Made by a program: the position numbers and the translations under genes
The notes under the pieces: model-generated
Seen by the model: only the letters and a program-made list of their open reading frames with translations
Databases searched by the model: none
Told to the model about the DNA's origin: nothing
Assembly (NCBI RefSeq): GCF_900113125.1
Contig: NZ_FOOG01000029.1
Span: forward strand, 1-52,143
DNA: 52,143 bases
Direction of reading: 5' to 3'
From: Halobacillus alkaliphilus
GTDB lineage: Bacteria; Bacillota; Bacilli; Bacillales; Halobacillaceae
In this document: one piece after another, positions 32,771 to 41,447 of the stretch
Layout of the letters: every line of letters begins with the position of its first letter
Position numbering within the stretch: the stretch's first letter is position 1

Positions 32771-34863
32771 TGCTTAACGACCGTCTCCTTAATGACCGTT
32801 ACCAAATTCAGGATATGATAGGCGGCGGTGGAATGGCCAACGTCTATTTGGCTCACGATGTCATTTTAGACAGGGAAGTTGCCATTAAGATTCTTCGTTT
32901 AGAGCATGAAAACGATGAAGAATTTATTGCGCGGTTTCATAGAGAGGCTCAGTCTGCTACCAGTTTAGCTCATTCGAATATAGTCAATATCTATGATGTA
33001 GGGGAAGAAGAAGATATTTACTATATGGTCATGGAATACGTAGACGGCATGACGCTTAAGCAGTATATCCAAAAGCACAGTCCGATCGATGTCGCGGAAG
33101 CAGTCGATATTATGAGACAAATTACATCAGCCATTTCTCATGCCCACGATAATGAAATTATCCATCGCGATATAAAGCCTCAGAACATTTTGATTGATCA
33201 TTACGGGCATGTAAAGGTTACCGATTTCGGAATTGCTATGGCTTTAAGTGCCACATCCCTGACCCAGACCAACTCAGTACTTGGATCGGTTCATTACCTA
33301 TCACCTGAGCAGGCTCGTGGGGGAATGGCCACAAAAAAATCAGACGTGTACTCACTGGGTATTGTATTTTTTGAACTATTAACCGGCAGGCTACCTTTTT
33401 CGGGGGAATCGCCGGTATCAATAGCTCTAAAACACCTTCAGCATGAGACACCTTCGCTTCGAAGGTGGATTAACAATCTGCCGCAAAGTGTAGAAAATAT
33501 TGTATTGAAAGCTACAGCTAAAGACCCTTTTCACCGATATGAATCAGTCGAGGATATGGAAGCGGATTTAGAAACAAGTCTGGAGCCCGACCGAGTAAAT
33601 GAGCCTGCGTTCGAAACACCTGTTGAAGAAGAAGATGAGAAAACAAAGGCCATCCCTGTCATTACGGATGACACATACGGAGCCCAGGAAGAAGAGAATA
33701 CAATCGTTCACAGCCAGACCAGTTCAACCCCTCCCGTGCGTGAGCGGAAGTCGTCTAAAGATGAGGCAGCACAGTCACCGCTCCACAAAGAGAAAAAGAA
33801 AAAAGGGGTGCGGTTCTGGCTGATACCCATTTTAATCTTACTACTTAGCGGAGTCGCTGCCCTGTTTCTAATCCCGGGTATTATTCAGCCTGCAAATGTA
33901 GAGATGGTTGATGTATCAGGAATGGAGTATGAAGAAGCGTATAGCCAGCTAAGAGAGATGAATCTGGAAGTGAAGAGGGAAACTGAATATTCCGACGAGG
34001 TTTCTGAAGGGAAGGTTATTCATACAGAACCAGAACCCGGTAAGATTATCAAGGAACAGTCTGAAGTGGTAGTGTATGCAAGTCTGGGGAAAGAGACAGC
34101 CGAATTTAAGGATTATACGGGCCAGAATTATGAAAAAGTGGAGCAGGAACTTAAAGATAAAGGATATGAGACCATCATTCCATTTGAGGAAAGCAGTCAG
34201 CAGCCTGAAGGTGATATTACAGCTCAACTTTCCCCTCAGGCAGGAGAAGAAGTTATTCCGGATGAAACGCGAGTGATTTTCCGGGTCAGCAGTGGACCTC
34301 CGAGGGTTAATCTTGGCGTCTTAGAAGGAATGACTGAGGAAGAGGCAACAAAATATCTGAATGAACGAAAACTTAAAGTTGACGTCTCTGAGAGTTATTC
34401 AGATCAGGTTCCAAAAGGTGAGGTGATTTCTCAGGATCCAGAAGCCGCGACTCAGGTTAAAGAAGGATCTACGGTTTCCATCACGATCTCATTGGGACCT
34501 AAAGAAGAACCTCCAAGGACAGAAACCATTCAGGTAGAGGTTCCCTTTGAACCGGAAACAGCACAAGATTCAGAACAGGAATCCACTGAAAATCCCGATG
34601 ATGGTTCGCAGGATTCAGACAGTGAAACGGAAGAAGACTCAGATGAAGAACAAGAACCGTCGGAAGAAACAAAAGTGACGGAGCAAAATGTACTTATTTA
34701 TATCGAAGACATGGACCATAAATTATCCGATGTATTTAAAGAGGAAACCATTACAGAGGATACCGTGTTTGAAATCCCATTAACAATTCAGCCAGGAACC
34801 GAAGCATCCTATAAAGTGCAAAGAGGTGACGAGGTAATTGAAGAAGGAAGTGTTCCGTATTAA
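32770..34863 (+). CDS. prkC: PASTA-domain Ser/Thr protein kinase PrkC
   Basis: A 697-aa membrane kinase that senses muropeptides/lipid II and governs germination and cell wall responses. The kinase domain (about 10-270) has a Gly-rich loop GGGGMANV, Lys40, HRDIKPQN with Asp134 and DFG. Then come an acidic linker, one membrane helix (about 347-370), three PASTA repeats (about 378-580), an acidic Glu/Ser-rich stretch and a final Ig-like segment. The acidic linker is long compared with what I recall for B. subtilis. Confidence 0.96.
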   Translation: MLNDRLLNDRYQIQDMIGGGGMANVYLAHDVILDREVAIKILRLEHENDEEFIARFHREAQSATSLAHSNIVNIYDVGEEEDIYYMVMEYVDGMTLKQYIQKHSPIDVAEAVDIMRQITSAISHAHDNEIIHRDIKPQNILIDHYGHVKVTDFGIAMALSATSLTQTNSVLGSVHYLSPEQARGGMATKKSDVYSLGIVFFELLTGRLPFSGESPVSIALKHLQHETPSLRRWINNLPQSVENIVLKATAKDPFHRYESVEDMEADLETSLEPDRVNEPAFETPVEEEDEKTKAIPVITDDTYGAQEEENTIVHSQTSSTPPVRERKSSKDEAAQSPLHKEKKKKGVRFWLIPILILLLSGVAALFLIPGIIQPANVEMVDVSGMEYEEAYSQLREMNLEVKRETEYSDEVSEGKVIHTEPEPGKIIKEQSEVVVYASLGKETAEFKDYTGQNYEKVEQELKDKGYETIIPFEESSQQPEGDITAQLSPQAGEEVIPDETRVIFRVSSGPPRVNLGVLEGMTEEEATKYLNERKLKVDVSESYSDQVPKGEVISQDPEAATQVKEGSTVSITISLGPKEEPPRTETIQVEVPFEPETAQDSEQESTENPDDGSQDSDSETEEDSDEEQEPSEETKVTEQNVLIYIEDMDHKLSDVFKEETITEDTVFEIPLTIQPGTEASYKVQRGDEVIEEGSVPY

Positions 34864-34875
34864 GAAGGTGAAAGA

Positions 34876-35757
34876 ATGCCAGTAGGGAAAATTATTAAAG
34901 CGTTGAGTGGTTTTTATTATGTTCTTTACGAAGGGCATGTGTATCAATGCAGAGGCCGTGGAAACTTCAGGAAAAAGAAAGTCAGTCCGCTCGTAGGAGA
35001 TACCGTAGAATTTAAAGCCGAAAAACAGGATGAAGGGTATATATTATCCATTGATAAGCGAAAGAATGAGTTTGTCAGACCTCCAATTGCTAATGTGGAT
35101 CAGGCTTTAATTGTGACATCCGCAGCCAATCCAGAGTTCAACGCTTTACTATTGGATCGCTTTCTTGTGCTAGTGGAAGCGAAAAGGATTGAACCTTTCG
35201 TCGTGATTTCCAAGATGGATCAGTTAGATGAAGGAAGAGCAAATGATATGAAAGTCTATCAACAGATGTATGAGTCGGTTGGTTATCCTGTTATCCTTTC
35301 TGCCGTAAACGATGCTGAATCCATGGAACAGATCCGGGCGCACCTGGCTGGCCGCACTACTGTCATTGCGGGTCAGTCAGGCGTCGGAAAATCATCTCTT
35401 TTGAATACGATTGATCCAAGGCTTTCAATCGACACAGATGAAATTTCTAAAAGCCTGGGACGCGGGAAGCATACTACGAGACATGTGGAATTATATGAAA
35501 TATCTGGTGGTCTTGTAGCTGATACACCCGGCTTCAGTTCACTGGAGTTTGGTGATTTGCAGCTGGAACAATTACCCGAGTGTTTTCCCGAGTTTGTCCA
35601 AGTACAGGATGACTGCAAGTTTCGTGGGTGTCTGCACAATAAAGAGCCGAAATGTGCAGTAAAACATGGGGTAGAAGAAGGGAATATTTCCAAGCAGCGT
35701 TATGAACATTACTTGCAATTTCTAGAAGAAATACAAAACAGAAAGCCGAGGTATTAA
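34876..35757 (+). CDS. rsgA: Small ribosomal subunit biogenesis GTPase RsgA
   Basis: A 293-aa circularly permuted GTPase that acts in late 30S maturation. Order of motifs shows the permutation: G4-like VISKMDQLD before the P-loop GQSGVGKSSLLN and the DTPGFSS motif. An N-terminal OB fold and a C-terminal zinc site (CKFRGCLHNKEPKCAV) frame it. It follows prkC by 12 bp and overlaps rpe by 1 bp. Confidence 0.96.
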   Translation: MPVGKIIKALSGFYYVLYEGHVYQCRGRGNFRKKKVSPLVGDTVEFKAEKQDEGYILSIDKRKNEFVRPPIANVDQALIVTSAANPEFNALLLDRFLVLVEAKRIEPFVVISKMDQLDEGRANDMKVYQQMYESVGYPVILSAVNDAESMEQIRAHLAGRTTVIAGQSGVGKSSLLNTIDPRLSIDTDEISKSLGRGKHTTRHVELYEISGGLVADTPGFSSLEFGDLQLEQLPECFPEFVQVQDDCKFRGCLHNKEPKCAVKHGVEEGNISKQRYEHYLQFLEEIQNRKPRY

Positions 35758-36422
35758 TGATGACAAAGATTGCTCCTTCCATTCTGGCTTCCGATTTTTC
35801 TAAATTGGGAGAAGAAATTAAAGATGTTGAACAAGGCGGCGCTGACTATATTCACGTGGACGTGATGGATGGTCATTTTGTACCTAATATTACGATTGGT
35901 CCTCTTATCGTGGATGCCATTCGTCCTGTGACCAGTCTGCCTCTTGATGTCCACTTAATGATTGAAAATCCTGATCAATATATTGAGGCTTTTGCAAAAG
36001 CTGGGGCGGATATTATTACGGTTCATCAGGAAGCGTGTCCGCATTTACACCGGACTCTTCAGCTAATTAAGAGCTTTGGGGTCAAGGCCGGTGTCGTGAT
36101 TAATCCAGCTACAGCCGCTGAAACGATTAAACCTGTGCTCCAGGACGTTGACCTCGTGCTACTTATGACGGTAAATCCTGGCTTCGGCGGGCAATCGTTT
36201 ATTGAATCTGTGGTTCCAAAAATTCAGCAGGTGGCTGATTGGCGTGAAGAGCAGTCCCTTTCCTTTGAGATCGAAATAGACGGCGGGGTAAAAGAGGAAA
36301 CAGCTCCAATTTGCATTGAATCCGGGGCCGACGTGCTTGTAGCCGGCAGTGCCATTTTTAAAGAAGAGGATCGTGGCCAAGCCATCGAAGCCATCCGTCA
36401 GTCTGTAAAAGCTGAAAAATAA
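35757..36422 (+). CDS. rpe: Ribulose-phosphate 3-epimerase Rpe
   Basis: A 221-aa TIM-barrel metalloenzyme interconverting ribulose 5-phosphate and xylulose 5-phosphate. It has SILASDFSKLGEEI, HVDVMDGHFVPNITIGP, DVHLMIENP, VNPGFGGQ and DGGVKEET motifs. Start ATG 35757 or 35760. It is the last gene before repeat copy C. Confidence 0.97.
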   Translation: MMTKIAPSILASDFSKLGEEIKDVEQGGADYIHVDVMDGHFVPNITIGPLIVDAIRPVTSLPLDVHLMIENPDQYIEAFAKAGADIITVHQEACPHLHRTLQLIKSFGVKAGVVINPATAAETIKPVLQDVDLVLLMTVNPGFGGQSFIESVVPKIQQVADWREEQSLSFEIEIDGGVKEETAPICIESGADVLVAGSAIFKEEDRGQAIEAIRQSVKAEK

Positions 36423-36442
36423 TAAACTGAGCAGTAGCATAC

Positions 36443-36483
36443 GCCTGGAGGAGTGCCTGATGGCAGTTCCTTTAGGCTTTTTC
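36443..36483 (+). terminator. Terminator after rpe
   Basis: GCCTGGAGGA pairs with TCCTTTAGGC (two G-U pairs), with an inner GTGCC/GGCA stem, then TTTTT. Confidence 0.8.
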
Positions 36484-36520
36484 TGTAGAAGGATATATTA
36501 AACATTTTGTTGATTTTATT

Positions 36521-36880
36521 AAGAGCTTATTAAGCTATAGGGCCGGTTAGTTGAAGACTCGAATTCGAGATATTGGGTAGAAATAGGGACTCCAGGGAAC
36601 GACTCGCTATCCGCGGCCCTGCACGACGCAGGGTCGATCGACCCTACGTCGTGTAGGGCCATAGGAAAGTGTTTAAATGTGGCATCACCCCGAAAGACAC
36701 GATCAGCATAAGCCGACCATCAAAAGGATTGCGGTTTTTCAATCCGTTGATGAGCGGCTTATGTCTCGAGTGTCTGGGTGATGGAACAAGACGAGTTATT
36801 TCCCCACCAACCCTCCTCCCTTTAAACGTAACGGCCCCATTTATCTCGAAATCAAGTCTTCAACTAACGGGAGTTTTAAT
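36521..36880. repeat. Dispersed intergenic repeat, copy C
   Basis: It has inverted ends GTTGAAGACTCGAATTCGAG (36550-36569) and its approximate complement at about 36842-36864. Inside are a 46-bp palindrome (36615-36660) and a roughly 100-nt hairpin module (36683-36783) nearly identical to copy A. The outer left flank resembles the reverse complement of the right flanks of copies B and D, and the outer right flank resembles copy A. It sits between rpe and thiN, with no protein gene of its own. Confidence 0.85.
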
Positions 36881-36933
36881 TTAAAAGCACCCCGGAGGTT
36901 ATAACAATTCATTAAGTAAGGAGGTTAACTAAT

Positions 36934-37596
36934 TTGGCGAAGTCTATAGCGATTGTAGGAGGCGGACCGAAAGCGTATATTCCGGAATTAAAACGATTTG
37001 ATCAGCAGGAGCTAATATGGATTGGAGCGGATCAGGGGGCCGAAGTTCTTCTCGAACATGATATATGCCCGGACGTATCCATTGGAGATTTTGACTCTGT
37101 GGATCAGGCCTCTTTGGAAAAGATTAAAGAGATATCCGTACAGTTTAAGCCATACCCGAATGAAAAAGATGAAACGGATCTTGAACTGGCCATCAACCAG
37201 GCACTTAATTGGAACCCAGAGCATATTCTATTATTCGGGGTGACGGGTGGAAGAATCGATCACTCAATGGCTAATTTGCAACTGCTTTATCCTTTATTAA
37301 AGAAAGGAGTACGCTGTACAATAAGGGACCATCAGAATCAAGTGGAATTAGCAGCAGAAGGTGAGCATACGATTAAAGCGGATAGTGAATTTCCTTATGT
37401 ATCCTTTTTACCGATGACTCTTGAAGTAACTGGTCTTACCCTTCAAGGTTTTTATTATCCTCTGCAAAATGCCCATTTACCTTATGGTTCAACCCTATGT
37501 GTCTCTAATTGTCTGATTCATAATACAGGTACTTTTTCATTTCGTTCAGGCATACTATTAGTAATAAGAAGTAAAGACTTGACTAATAGAGGCTGA
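36934..37596 (+). CDS. thiN: Thiamine pyrophosphokinase
   Basis: A 220-aa enzyme making thiamine diphosphate from thiamine and ATP. It has the N-terminal VGGGPKAY, the metal-binding IGDFDSVD, and VTGGRIDHSMANLQLL typical of the family. TTG 36934 follows AAGGAGG. In B. subtilis it likewise precedes spoVM. Confidence 0.94.
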   Translation: MAKSIAIVGGGPKAYIPELKRFDQQELIWIGADQGAEVLLEHDICPDVSIGDFDSVDQASLEKIKEISVQFKPYPNEKDETDLELAINQALNWNPEHILLFGVTGGRIDHSMANLQLLYPLLKKGVRCTIRDHQNQVELAAEGEHTIKADSEFPYVSFLPMTLEVTGLTLQGFYYPLQNAHLPYGSTLCVSNCLIHNTGTFSFRSGILLVIRSKDLTNRG

Positions 37597-37639
37597 AACA
37601 AGCATTCCGCATTAGCTTGATATAGGAGGAGGGAGCTCT

Positions 37640-37720
37640 TTGAGGTTTTATACGATCAAACTCCCAAGGTTTCTCGGGGGCCTGGTACGCGCAGTCATAA
37701 CTACTTTTAAAAAAGATTAA
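37640..37720 (+). CDS. spoVM: SpoVM, spore coat assembly peptide
   Basis: A 26-codon gene encoding the amphipathic peptide that recognises the convex forespore membrane and anchors SpoIVA. The residues run (M)RFYTIKLPRFLGGLVRA and end in FKKD; the length is identical to B. subtilis, and the critical Pro9 is kept. TTG 37640 follows an exceptionally strong AGGAGGAGGGAG. Its place between thiN and rpmB is conserved. Confidence 0.95.
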   Translation: MRFYTIKLPRFLGGLVRAVITTFKKD

Positions 37721-37728
37721 CAAAAAAA

Positions 37729-37752
37729 GCACCCCAGGAGGGTGCTTTTTTT
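37729..37752. terminator. Bidirectional terminator between spoVM and rpmB
   Basis: GCACCC (37729-37734) pairs with GGGTGC (37740-37745), with T-runs on one side and A-runs on the other. A second small hairpin GTCGAAG/CTTCGAC follows at about 37754-37772. Confidence 0.85.
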
Positions 37753-37813
37753 GGTCGAAGTACCTCTTCGACACGGAGCGCAAGAATCTCTTACGCTGAT
37801 AGGAAGCCTTGAA

Positions 37814-38002
37814 TTATACGCGGGTAAGTTTACCTGACTTCAATTCACGTGCTGTTACATAAACTTTCTTCGGCTTGCCATCTACAAGAATACGTACTTT
37901 TTGCAGGTTAGCTTTAAACTTACGTTTATTAGCGTTCATTGCGTGTGAACGGTGATTTCCAGTGGTTGTTCCTTTACCGGATATTACACTTTTACGTGCC
38001 AT
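37814..38002 (-). CDS. rpmB: 50S ribosomal protein L28
   Basis: A 62-aa ribosomal protein of the large subunit. It starts [20 protein letters not shown] and ends [14 protein letters not shown]; there are no cysteines, so it is a zinc-independent form. It is read opposite to its neighbours, as in B. subtilis, with its promoter at 38049-38077. Confidence 0.97.
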   Translation of the reverse strand: MARKSVISGKGTTTGNHRSHAMNANKRKFKANLQKVRILVDGKPKKVYVTARELKSGKLTRV

Positions 38003-38048
38003 ATGATAATCCCTCCTGTTACATACATAAATCTTCAGATACTTAATT

Positions 38049-38077
38049 AATGTATCATACCCACTTCATGTTTGCAA
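38049..38077 (-). promoter_or_regulatory. Sigma-A promoter of rpmB
   Basis: On the minus strand TTGCAA (38077-38072), 17 bp, then TACATT (38054-38049) preceded by TGA. Confidence 0.6.
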
Positions 38078-38200
38078 TATAGTGAAAAGAATTATATCAA
38101 GAATTTTCTCTTGACAGATACTTTCATTTGTTTCAAAGTATAATAGGAATATTTAGATACAATTTTTGAAAAGTGAACGTCTAATCATATGCCTTCCTTG

Positions 38201-38209
38201 TGTTATAAT
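38201..38209 (+). promoter_or_regulatory. Putative extended -10 promoter of yloU-fakA
   Basis: TGTTATAAT lies 38 bp before yloU. The -35 is weak, so the TG extension would matter. Another TATAAT at about 38141 is preceded by TTGACA, but the 22-bp spacing is unfavourable. Confidence 0.5.
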
Positions 38210-38247
38210 ATAGGCATGAAGTTGAGGAGTTTAAAAGGAGGATTCAT

Positions 38248-38610
38248 ATGTCTGTTGATCTCACTAATCAGTATGGTCATATTACGATCAGCAATGATGT
38301 CATTTCTACAATTGCAGGAGGGGCAGCCGTGGAATGCTACGGAATTGTAGGCATGGCGTCCAAGAATCAAATCCGAGACGGATTATCGGAAATGCTTCGC
38401 AAAGAAAACTTTTCCAGAGGGGTAGTGGTCAGACAAATCGATGACCGCCTTCATATAGATATGTTTATCATTGTAAGCTATGGCACTAAGATTTCCGAAG
38501 TCGCTCATAACGTTCAATCACAAGTAAAATATACATTAAATAAAACGGTAGGCTTATCCGTGGACTCTGTGAATATCTACATTCAAGGTGTTCGCGTGAC
38601 AAGTGAATAG
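38248..38610 (+). CDS. yloU: Asp23/Gls24 family envelope stress protein YloU
   Basis: A 120-aa Asp23/Gls24 (DUF322) protein: GHITISNDVISTIAGGAAVECYGIVGM followed by VDSVNIYIQGVRVTSE. Family members are cytoplasmic or membrane-associated and linked to envelope stress; the exact role is unknown. ATG 38248 follows AAAAGGAGGA. It directly precedes fakA, its usual partner in Firmicutes. Confidence 0.93.
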   Translation: MSVDLTNQYGHITISNDVISTIAGGAAVECYGIVGMASKNQIRDGLSEMLRKENFSRGVVVRQIDDRLHIDMFIIVSYGTKISEVAHNVQSQVKYTLNKTVGLSVDSVNIYIQGVRVTSE

Positions 38611-38640
38611 GTTTCGTTGTAGTCAAAGGAGGAAGCAAGC

Positions 38641-40305
38641 GTGACGTTACAAAATATAGACGGCAAAACATTAGCCGAAATGATCTTACAAGGAGCTCAT
38701 AATTTACAAAAGAACTCCCAAATGATCGATGCGTTAAATGTATTTCCCGTCCCGGATGGCGACACAGGGACGAATATGAATTTATCTATGACTTCTGGGG
38801 CAGAAGAAGTAAAAAACGTGGATGAAAATCATGCTGGGGCAGTTTCGAAAGCATTCGCTAAGGGACTTTTAATGGGAGCTCGCGGCAACTCAGGAGTCAT
38901 TCTTTCTCAAATCTTTCGAGGCTTCTCCAAAGCTATTGAAGATAAGGAAGTATTAACAACTAAGGATTTAGCCGAGGCTTTTGAAGGTGGAGTAACCACA
39001 GCCTATAAAGCAGTAATGAAGCCTGTCGAAGGTACGATTCTTACTGTAGCCAGAGAATCAGCTGAAGCAGCTGCTAACCTGGCTGAAGAAGATGAGGAGA
39101 TCATTTCTTTTATTGAAGGTGTAGTGAGTGCAGCTCGTGAATCATTAAAAGGAACCCCGGAACTGCTCCCTGTATTAAAAGAAGTCGGTGTAGTTGATAG
39201 CGGTGGGCAAGGTCTTTTGACTATTTACGAAGGATTTCTTGCTAATTTAAGAGGAGAAGAACTCCCTGAATTAGATCAAACTGTATCAATGGATGAGATG
39301 GTTAGTGCAGAACACCATAAACTGGCACAGGATTTCATGAACACAGAAGACATTGAATTCGGCTATTGCACAGAGTTCATGGTGAAATTCGAAGAAAAGA
39401 AGCTTGAAGAAAATCCATTTGATGAAGAAAAATTTCGTCAGGCATTAAGTGAAATTGGAGATTCGCTGCTTGTAGTCTCTGATGAAGACTTAATTAAAGT
39501 ACACGTTCACGTGGAGTACCCCGGTGAAGCCATGAATCTCGGTCAGCAGTTCGGCAGCTTGATCAATATGAAGATCGAAAACATGCGCGAACAGCATACC
39601 TCCATTGTCGGCGATAAAAAAGAGGTTCAAAAACCTAAAGAAAAAGCTGAATATGGTATAGTGACAGTTTCCATGGGAGATGGAATTAAGCGGTTGTTTG
39701 AAAGTCTTGGCGCAAGCATTGTCATCCAAGGTGGACAGACAATGAATCCGAGCACCCAGGATATTTCTGAAGCCATCAAACAGGCGCACGCAAAGCATAT
39801 TATTATTCTTCCAAATAACAAAAATATTGTTATGGCAGCCCAGCAGGCTGCAGATATGGCTGAAGAAGAAGTAGCTGTGATTGCTACAAAAACGATCCCT
39901 CAGGGTATGAGTGCTTTACTAGGGTTTAATCCGGAAGCGGATCTTGATACGAACAAAGATGAAATGACCAGTCTTATGGGTGAAGTAAAGACTGGCCAGA
40001 TTACGTATGCCGTCAGGGACACTCAGATCGAAGGGCTATCGATTGAGAAAGGCCACTTTATGGGCATAGCCGATGGCAAAATATCTGCCACGGATAAAGA
40101 CAAATTCACGACAGCGAAGACACTCCTTAACCAAATGATTGATGAAGATGAAGACGAAATCCTCACCATCATTTCCGGTGAAGAAGTGGATGAAAAAGAG
40201 ATAGCTGAATTGGAAGCCTACGTGGAGGAAACGTTCGAAGATCTTGAAGTAGAGATTCACAAAGGCGGACAACCGATTTACGCTTATATCTTTGCGGTGG
40301 AATAA
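38641..40305 (+). CDS. fakA: Fatty acid kinase catalytic subunit FakA (YloV)
   Basis: A 554-aa protein with an N-terminal DhaL-type ATP-binding domain (PVPDGDTGTNMNLSMTSG, GARGNSGVILSQIFRGF), a central domain and a C-terminal DegV-like region. With a FakB fatty-acid-binding protein it phosphorylates free fatty acids. GTG 38641 follows AAAGGAGGA. In B. subtilis sdaAB and recG follow; here conserved order ends. Confidence 0.95.
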   Translation: MTLQNIDGKTLAEMILQGAHNLQKNSQMIDALNVFPVPDGDTGTNMNLSMTSGAEEVKNVDENHAGAVSKAFAKGLLMGARGNSGVILSQIFRGFSKAIEDKEVLTTKDLAEAFEGGVTTAYKAVMKPVEGTILTVARESAEAAANLAEEDEEIISFIEGVVSAARESLKGTPELLPVLKEVGVVDSGGQGLLTIYEGFLANLRGEELPELDQTVSMDEMVSAEHHKLAQDFMNTEDIEFGYCTEFMVKFEEKKLEENPFDEEKFRQALSEIGDSLLVVSDEDLIKVHVHVEYPGEAMNLGQQFGSLINMKIENMREQHTSIVGDKKEVQKPKEKAEYGIVTVSMGDGIKRLFESLGASIVIQGGQTMNPSTQDISEAIKQAHAKHIIILPNNKNIVMAAQQAADMAEEEVAVIATKTIPQGMSALLGFNPEADLDTNKDEMTSLMGEVKTGQITYAVRDTQIEGLSIEKGHFMGIADGKISATDKDKFTTAKTLLNQMIDEDEDEILTIISGEEVDEKEIAELEAYVEETFEDLEVEIHKGGQPIYAYIFAVE

Positions 40306-40335
40306 GAATGATAGAAGCGATATTTTATAGCGCGA

Positions 40336-40372
40336 AAAAAGAGGAACCTCATGTAAAGGCTCCTCTTTTTTT
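40336..40372. terminator. Bidirectional terminator between fakA and rsbR-like gene
   Basis: GAGGAACC (40341-40348) pairs with GGCTCCTC (40358-40365), flanked by an A-run and a T-run. Confidence 0.85.
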
Positions 40373-40374
40373 GG

Positions 40375-41217
40375 CTAAAAATTGAATTCCTTTAATGCTT
40401 GCTGGAGGTTGCCTTTGACTTTAAGATGTTTTGTTTTCAAACCTAATGACACCATTGTATGTGATATTTCTGGGCGGATACCGGTTATAATCGTTTCTAC
40501 GCCTATTAAATCCAGGGATTCGATTATTCTAAACAGTTGATTGGCAACCATTGTATCAATCGTTGAAACTCCGGAAAGGTCTATAACCAAGTGATCTAAA
40601 TGCAATTTTTCTGCCTGGCTTAGCGTTTCTTCCATTAAGTAATAAGCTCTTTCAGTATCTATTGCACCAAGCAAGGGTAAAATGCCTGTACTTGGACCAA
40701 GCGGGACTACAGGGACGGATAAAGCAAGATAAGAGGTTCGGGCACTCTCGAGCGACTGCTGCAAAGAAGTCACATAGGAATGACCGAAATGATAGACAGC
40801 TGTATCCAATAAAGGATCTATGACAGCGCGTATCTTAAAAATCGTGTCAGCTGAGAATTGATTTTTGATCGAGTGTTCGCGTATGAATTTCCATAAATAA
40901 TCTCTATAGAAGCTCGTATCTTTTAAGGATTCATCCAAGTCTGCTCCTAATGAAAAAAAATAATTTCCATTCTCTTCCGCCCATTTTATAATTTTATTGG
41001 AGGATCTATGGGAATCCAATTGTTTTGCTAATGATTCCCCAAAGATTTGTATAAAGCTGACTCGAGTATCGATAACATGCTGTTCGACTTTTTGAAAATC
41101 CGCCTGCTGTGCAATGGTCATCTGAACTTGAGCCATACGTTCATCGTGAATCTCCTGGGCAATCGAATACTTATGTTGTAAAATTAACTCCCCGATTAGT
41201 TGTGGTCCATTTGACAT
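40375..41217 (-). CDS. RsbR-type stressosome protein (STAS domain)
   Basis: A 280-aa protein with a non-heme-globin-like N-terminal sensor region (about residues 1-150) and a C-terminal STAS domain (about 165-280). The two threonines phosphorylated by RsbT in B. subtilis RsbRA have counterparts in IDTMVANQLF (Thr222) and IRPEISHTMVSLGL (Thr254). It would act in a stressosome to control the sigma-B pathway, but no rsbS, rsbT or sigB is nearby, so it is an orphan paralogue here. Confidence 0.88.
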   Translation of the reverse strand: MSNGPQLIGELILQHKYSIAQEIHDERMAQVQMTIAQQADFQKVEQHVIDTRVSFIQIFGESLAKQLDSHRSSNKIIKWAEENGNYFFSLGADLDESLKDTSFYRDYLWKFIREHSIKNQFSADTIFKIRAVIDPLLDTAVYHFGHSYVTSLQQSLESARTSYLALSVPVVPLGPSTGILPLLGAIDTERAYYLMEETLSQAEKLHLDHLVIDLSGVSTIDTMVANQLFRIIESLDLIGVETIITGIRPEISHTMVSLGLKTKHLKVKGNLQQALKEFNF

Positions 41218-41401
41218 ATATACATTCCTCTCTCTATCTGAAAAAAGTTGAATACTGGGAGACTACAGATCTATTGTAACTTATTTACATAAATCAGGAT
41301 AATTGTAACTGTTTCGTAAAAGATTATTTTCAACAACCGATCCAATAATCTGAATAAATACCTTATCAAGAGCATCAATTAAAATTAACAAATCTCCAAA
41401 T

Positions 41402-41432
41402 AAAAAGAGCACTATCATTTAATAGTGCTCTT
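41402..41432 (-). terminator. Terminator of the sugar transporter gene
   Basis: AAGAGCACTAT (41405-41415) pairs with ATAGTGCTCTT (41422-41432); on the minus strand it ends in TTTTTA. Confidence 0.8.
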
Positions 41433-41447
41433 AAAAACAAGAATCAT

